Assembly: GCA_003535195.1 (NCBI GenBank)
Contig: DOHN01000090.1
Location: forward strand, 511-17,184
From: Ruminiclostridium sp.
Lineage (GTDB): Bacteria > Bacillota > Clostridia > DSM-8532
Direction: 5' to 3'
DNA length: 16,674 bases
In this document: piece after piece, positions 14,408 through 16,674 of the stretch
Position numbering within the stretch: the stretch's first letter is position 1
Layout: each line of letters begins with the position of its first letter
Notes under the pieces: generated by a model
Databases searched by the model: none
Told to the model about the DNA's origin: nothing
Seen by the model: only the letters and a program-made list of their open reading frames with translations
Made by a program: the position numbers and the translations under genes

Positions 14408-15232
14408 GTGATCTCAATAACCAGCAAGGAATTTGAACAATTAACGGCCTATATCAAGGACAATTACGGTATACATTTAAAGAATGAAAAACGCGCACTG
14501 GTAGTGGGCAGGCTGCATAACGTACTTCTGCAAAACAAATTTAATAATTTTTCTGAGTATTATCAATATATTATTTCTGATAAAACTGGAAATGCTGCGG
14601 CTACACTGATCAATAAAATTACGACAAACCACACTTATTTTATGAGAGAGGCCGACCATTTTATTTATTTCAGGGATAAAGTATTGCCCTATCTGAAAAA
14701 TTCGGTAAAGGAAAAGGACCTGAGAATCTGGAGCGCGGGATGCTCAACCGGAGAAGAGCCATATACCCTGGCAATGCTTATTGATGAATTCTTTGGCAGG
14801 GACAAAGCCCAGTGGAATACAAAGATTCTGGCTACGGATATATCGGGCCGGGTCCTGGAAAAAGCGTCTAAGGCCATCTACTGCAATGATTCCATTAAAA
14901 ACCTTTCCCCTTATTGGAGACTGAATTATTTTAAAAAGCTTGACAGCGAAAATTTAACTCTTGTTGACAGGATAAGGGATGAAGTTATTTACAGAAGGTT
15001 TAATCTGATGGATACGGTTTTCCCATTTAAGAGGAAATTCCAGGCTATTTTTTGCAGGAACGTGATGATCTATTTTGATAGTCAGACCAAAAGTAAGTTG
15101 ACCGAAAAATTTTATAATTGTTTGGAATACGGCGGTTATCTCTTTATTGGACATTCGGAGTCCGTCAATCGTGAAGAATCAAGCTTCAGATATGTGATGC
15201 CGGCTGTCTACAGAAAGGATCTAAAAGGGTGA
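14408..15232 (+). CDS. cheR: Chemotaxis protein methyltransferase CheR
   Basis: This 274-aa S-adenosylmethionine-dependent methyltransferase methylates glutamates on chemoreceptors. The GTG at 14408 is chosen because it gives the usual clostridial CheR start (ISITSKEFEQLTAYI) and follows AAAGGCGGGT; an upstream in-frame ATG at 14375 lies in the terminator tail with no ribosome site. The CheR N-domain spans about residues 1-70 and ends in ITTNHTYFMRE (71-81). The SAM-binding motif is SAGCSTGEEPYTLAM (109-123), with ATDIS at 142-146 and FCRNVMIYFD at 215-224. No pentapeptide-binding TPR extension is present. It lies 6 bases before cheB, and its stop codon overlaps the cheB ribosome site, so the two are coupled. 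Confidence 0.94.
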   Translation: MISITSKEFEQLTAYIKDNYGIHLKNEKRALVVGRLHNVLLQNKFNNFSEYYQYIISDKTGNAAATLINKITTNHTYFMREADHFIYFRDKVLPYLKNSVKEKDLRIWSAGCSTGEEPYTLAMLIDEFFGRDKAQWNTKILATDISGRVLEKASKAIYCNDSIKNLSPYWRLNYFKKLDSENLTLVDRIRDEVIYRRFNLMDTVFPFKRKFQAIFCRNVMIYFDSQTKSKLTEKFYNCLEYGGYLFIGHSESVNREESSFRYVMPAVYRKDLKG

Positions 15233-15238
15233 CGGCAA

Positions 15239-16273
15239 TTGCAGCTTAGAAAGAAAATAAGGGTTCTGGTGGTGGATGACAGCGTTGTATTTAGGGAAAT
15301 ACTTTCCAGAGGAATTGGCTCAGACCCTGATATTGAGGTTGTGGCTACCGCAGCCGATCCTTATGATGCCACAGATAAAATACTCAAATATAGACCGGAT
15401 GTTATGACCTGTGATGTGGAAATGCCTCGTATGAATGGCATTGAGTTTATCCGGCAGCTCATGCCTCAATATCCTTTACCGGTCATTGTCATCAGCACTG
15501 TGAGCGGTGCGGTGTTTGACGCTATGGATGCGGGGGCCGTTGATTTTGTAGGGAAGCCCGACATAGACTCGGCAGGCAAAGTCAGGGGTTTTATCAATGA
15601 TATCATTATAAAAATCAAGATTGCCCCATACGCGAGAATTCTAAAAGAACCACAGGAACTGCAGCCGTATTCCAGGATCCATGCAGCACCCGTTTGCAAA
15701 AACGATTCCGGGGAAATTATTGCCATCGGGGCCTCCACCGGCGGTACAGAGGCCATATTCCACATTCTCAAGTCTTTACCCCCAAATATCCCTGGCATTG
15801 TTGTTGTGCAGCATATACCTCCGGGTTTTTCCGCAATGTTTGCAGAAAGGCTGAATACTTCAACTGCCTTAGAGGTGAAAGAAGCCCGGACAGGCGACTA
15901 TGCGGAGCGGGGGAGAGTGCTCATAGCCCCTGGCGGGAGCCATATGACCATTAAAAGAATTGGTGGTAAATACAGCGTTCGGTGTTTTGAAAGCGATAAA
16001 GTAAACGGACACTGCCCGTCGGTTGATGTGCTGTTTCATTCGGTGGCGAAAGAAGCAGGTCCAAAGGCTATCGGCGTAATCCTGACCGGGATGGGGTATG
16101 ATGGGGCCAAAGGACTTCTCGCCATGAAGAAAAACGGTGCCAAAACTATAGGACAGGATGAAAAATCCTGTGTTGTCTATGGCATGCCGAGAGTGGCCTT
16201 CAATATTGGTGCTGTTGATGCACAGGTGCCTCTAAATAATATGGCAAAACATATTTATTCTCTGCTTGGCTAA
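15239..16273 (+). CDS. cheB: Chemotaxis response regulator protein-glutamate methylesterase CheB
   Basis: This 344-aa enzyme has two domains. The N-terminal receiver (about residues 6-125) has the acidic pair Asp13/Asp14 (VVDDS), phospho-acceptor Asp59 (TCDVEMP), the ST pair in VISTVSG and Lys106 (GKPD). The C-terminal methylesterase (about 157-344) has the catalytic Ser166 (GASTGG), His192 (VVQHIPPGFS) and Asp288 (TGMGYDGA). It removes methyl groups from receptors and opposes CheR. The start is a TTG at 15239 with AAGGGTGA just upstream, the GTGA part containing the cheR stop; no ATG is available at the family N-terminus. All key residues are intact. cheA, cheW and cheY are not in the window, so it may belong to an alternative chemosensory or adaptation system rather than the flagellar core cluster. 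Confidence 0.95.
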   Translation: MQLRKKIRVLVVDDSVVFREILSRGIGSDPDIEVVATAADPYDATDKILKYRPDVMTCDVEMPRMNGIEFIRQLMPQYPLPVIVISTVSGAVFDAMDAGAVDFVGKPDIDSAGKVRGFINDIIIKIKIAPYARILKEPQELQPYSRIHAAPVCKNDSGEIIAIGASTGGTEAIFHILKSLPPNIPGIVVVQHIPPGFSAMFAERLNTSTALEVKEARTGDYAERGRVLIAPGGSHMTIKRIGGKYSVRCFESDKVNGHCPSVDVLFHSVAKEAGPKAIGVILTGMGYDGAKGLLAMKKNGAKTIGQDEKSCVVYGMPRVAFNIGAVDAQVPLNNMAKHIYSLLG

Positions 16274-16337
16274 AAAATTATGCTTTTGTTTTAAAAACCT
16301 GATCTATTAAATATCGTCCGAAAAATATTAAAGTTTA

Positions 16338-16367
16338 TTGTAAAAAAATAATAAATTATGTTAAAAT
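16338..16367 (+). promoter_or_regulatory. Putative promoter of the 3'-end sensory gene
   Basis: TTGTAA (16338-16343) and TAAAAT (16362-16367) are spaced by 18 bases in a very AT-rich stretch. They are about 110 bases upstream of the gene start, implying a long leader. That leader contains a GACA...TGTC hairpin (16396-16423, inner stem CCG-CTT-CGG) and a TGGACT/AGTCCA hairpin (16443-16448 with 16458-16463) just before the ribosome site. I found no match to known c-di-GMP riboswitch cores. Confidence 0.4.
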
Positions 16368-16478
16368 ATATTTAATAAGAAAAAACTGATTTTTCGACAG
16401 ATCGTCCGCTTCGGTGACATGTCTTTCCCCAAAATATAAATTTGGACTCCAATATAAAGTCCAGAATCCGGAGGCTCT

Positions 16479-16674
16479 ATGTTTAAGAAAATAAGTATCC
16501 GGGCTAAATTCTTACTTCTGATCGCGGTTCTTGCCATACCCGTTATAGTCCTGCAGATTGTATATTTGGTTGCCAATTATCATGTGCGGATAAATAGCGA
16601 ACTGAATGAGCTTGAATGCTTTGCCAGAATTATTTCAGAAGATTTCAAAGGCTATGTTAAGGATATTTGGAAAA
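16479..16674 (+). CDS. N-terminal part of a membrane-anchored sensory protein (cut by window end)
   Basis: Only the first 65 codons are present. The ATG at 16479 follows GGAGG, with a short 4-base gap. The protein begins MFKKISIRAKF, then a hydrophobic helix (about residues 11-31, LLLIAVLAIPVIVLQIVYLV), then a polar segment (NSELNELECFARIISEDF) that looks like the first helix of an extracytoplasmic Cache-type sensor. This layout is shared by chemoreceptors and by sensor histidine kinases or diguanylate cyclases with a Cache domain. Its position after cheR-cheB, separated by 205 bases with its own promoter, makes a receptor or kinase partner of those enzymes plausible. The signalling output domain lies beyond the window. 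Confidence 0.65.
   Translation, partial: MFKKISIRAKFLLLIAVLAIPVIVLQIVYLVANYHVRINSELNELECFARIISEDFKGYVKDIWK

Noticed and set aside
16274..16478. Possible c-di-GMP or other known riboswitch before the sensory gene
   Set aside because: The hairpins are small and no conserved riboswitch core such as the GEMM motif could be found, so only a structured leader is noted.

Overview
The window looks like chromosomal DNA of a low-to-moderate-GC Firmicute, most likely a Clostridia-type anaerobe. The support is strong AGGAGG ribosome sites before nearly every gene, a Gram-positive style lipoprotein signal on the solute-binding protein, TTG/GTG starts, AT-rich TATAAT promoters, and protein sequences of clostridial flavour. 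No rRNA, tRNA, CRISPR array, transposase or phage gene is visible. The genus cannot be fixed from the sequence alone.

Left part (1-6238, minus strand). A compact operon is read right to left: HpcH/HpaI-type pyruvate aldolase, D-2-hydroxyacid dehydrogenase, DapA/NanA-superfamily lyase, then tctB, tctA and tctC of a tripartite tricarboxylate transporter (TTT). It looks like an uptake-plus-breakdown unit for an organic or sugar acid: a lipoprotein binder and membrane permease feed two aldolase-type enzymes and a 2-keto/2-hydroxy acid oxidoreductase. A near-perfect 11-bp inverted repeat lies before the first gene. The whole unit is bracketed by two direct copies of a ~73-bp repeat (1-72 and 6166-6238), each sitting just 3' of a minus-strand stop codon.

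Middle (6242-7290). A second D-2-hydroxyacid dehydrogenase gene (GhrB-like) is broken. Its ribosome site and first ~30 codons are present and its C-terminal two thirds are present, but about 65-70 codons between them are missing and the frame is shifted. A divergent promoter region follows.

Right-centre (7290-14370, mostly plus strand). Xylulokinase, a small zinc-ribbon protein, a LarA-family (nickel-pincer) racemase/epimerase homologue directly followed by uronate isomerase uxaC, a convergent AraC-type regulator, and a divergent PfkB-family sugar kinase (likely 2-keto-3-deoxygluconate kinase). This is a hexuronate/sugar-acid and pentose module. UxaC makes the ketouronate and the PfkB kinase would phosphorylate KDG. 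The uronate reductases and dehydratases that should link them are not in the window. The LarA homologue retains every LarA active-site position I could check (D40/R43, H74, H152, K162, H178). The most interesting idea here is that it epimerises a uronate or aldonate at the hydroxyl next to the carboxylate.

Right end (14337-16674). After a strong terminator hairpin come cheR and cheB, then the start of a membrane-anchored sensory protein cut by the window edge: a small chemotaxis-type or adaptation-type signalling cluster.
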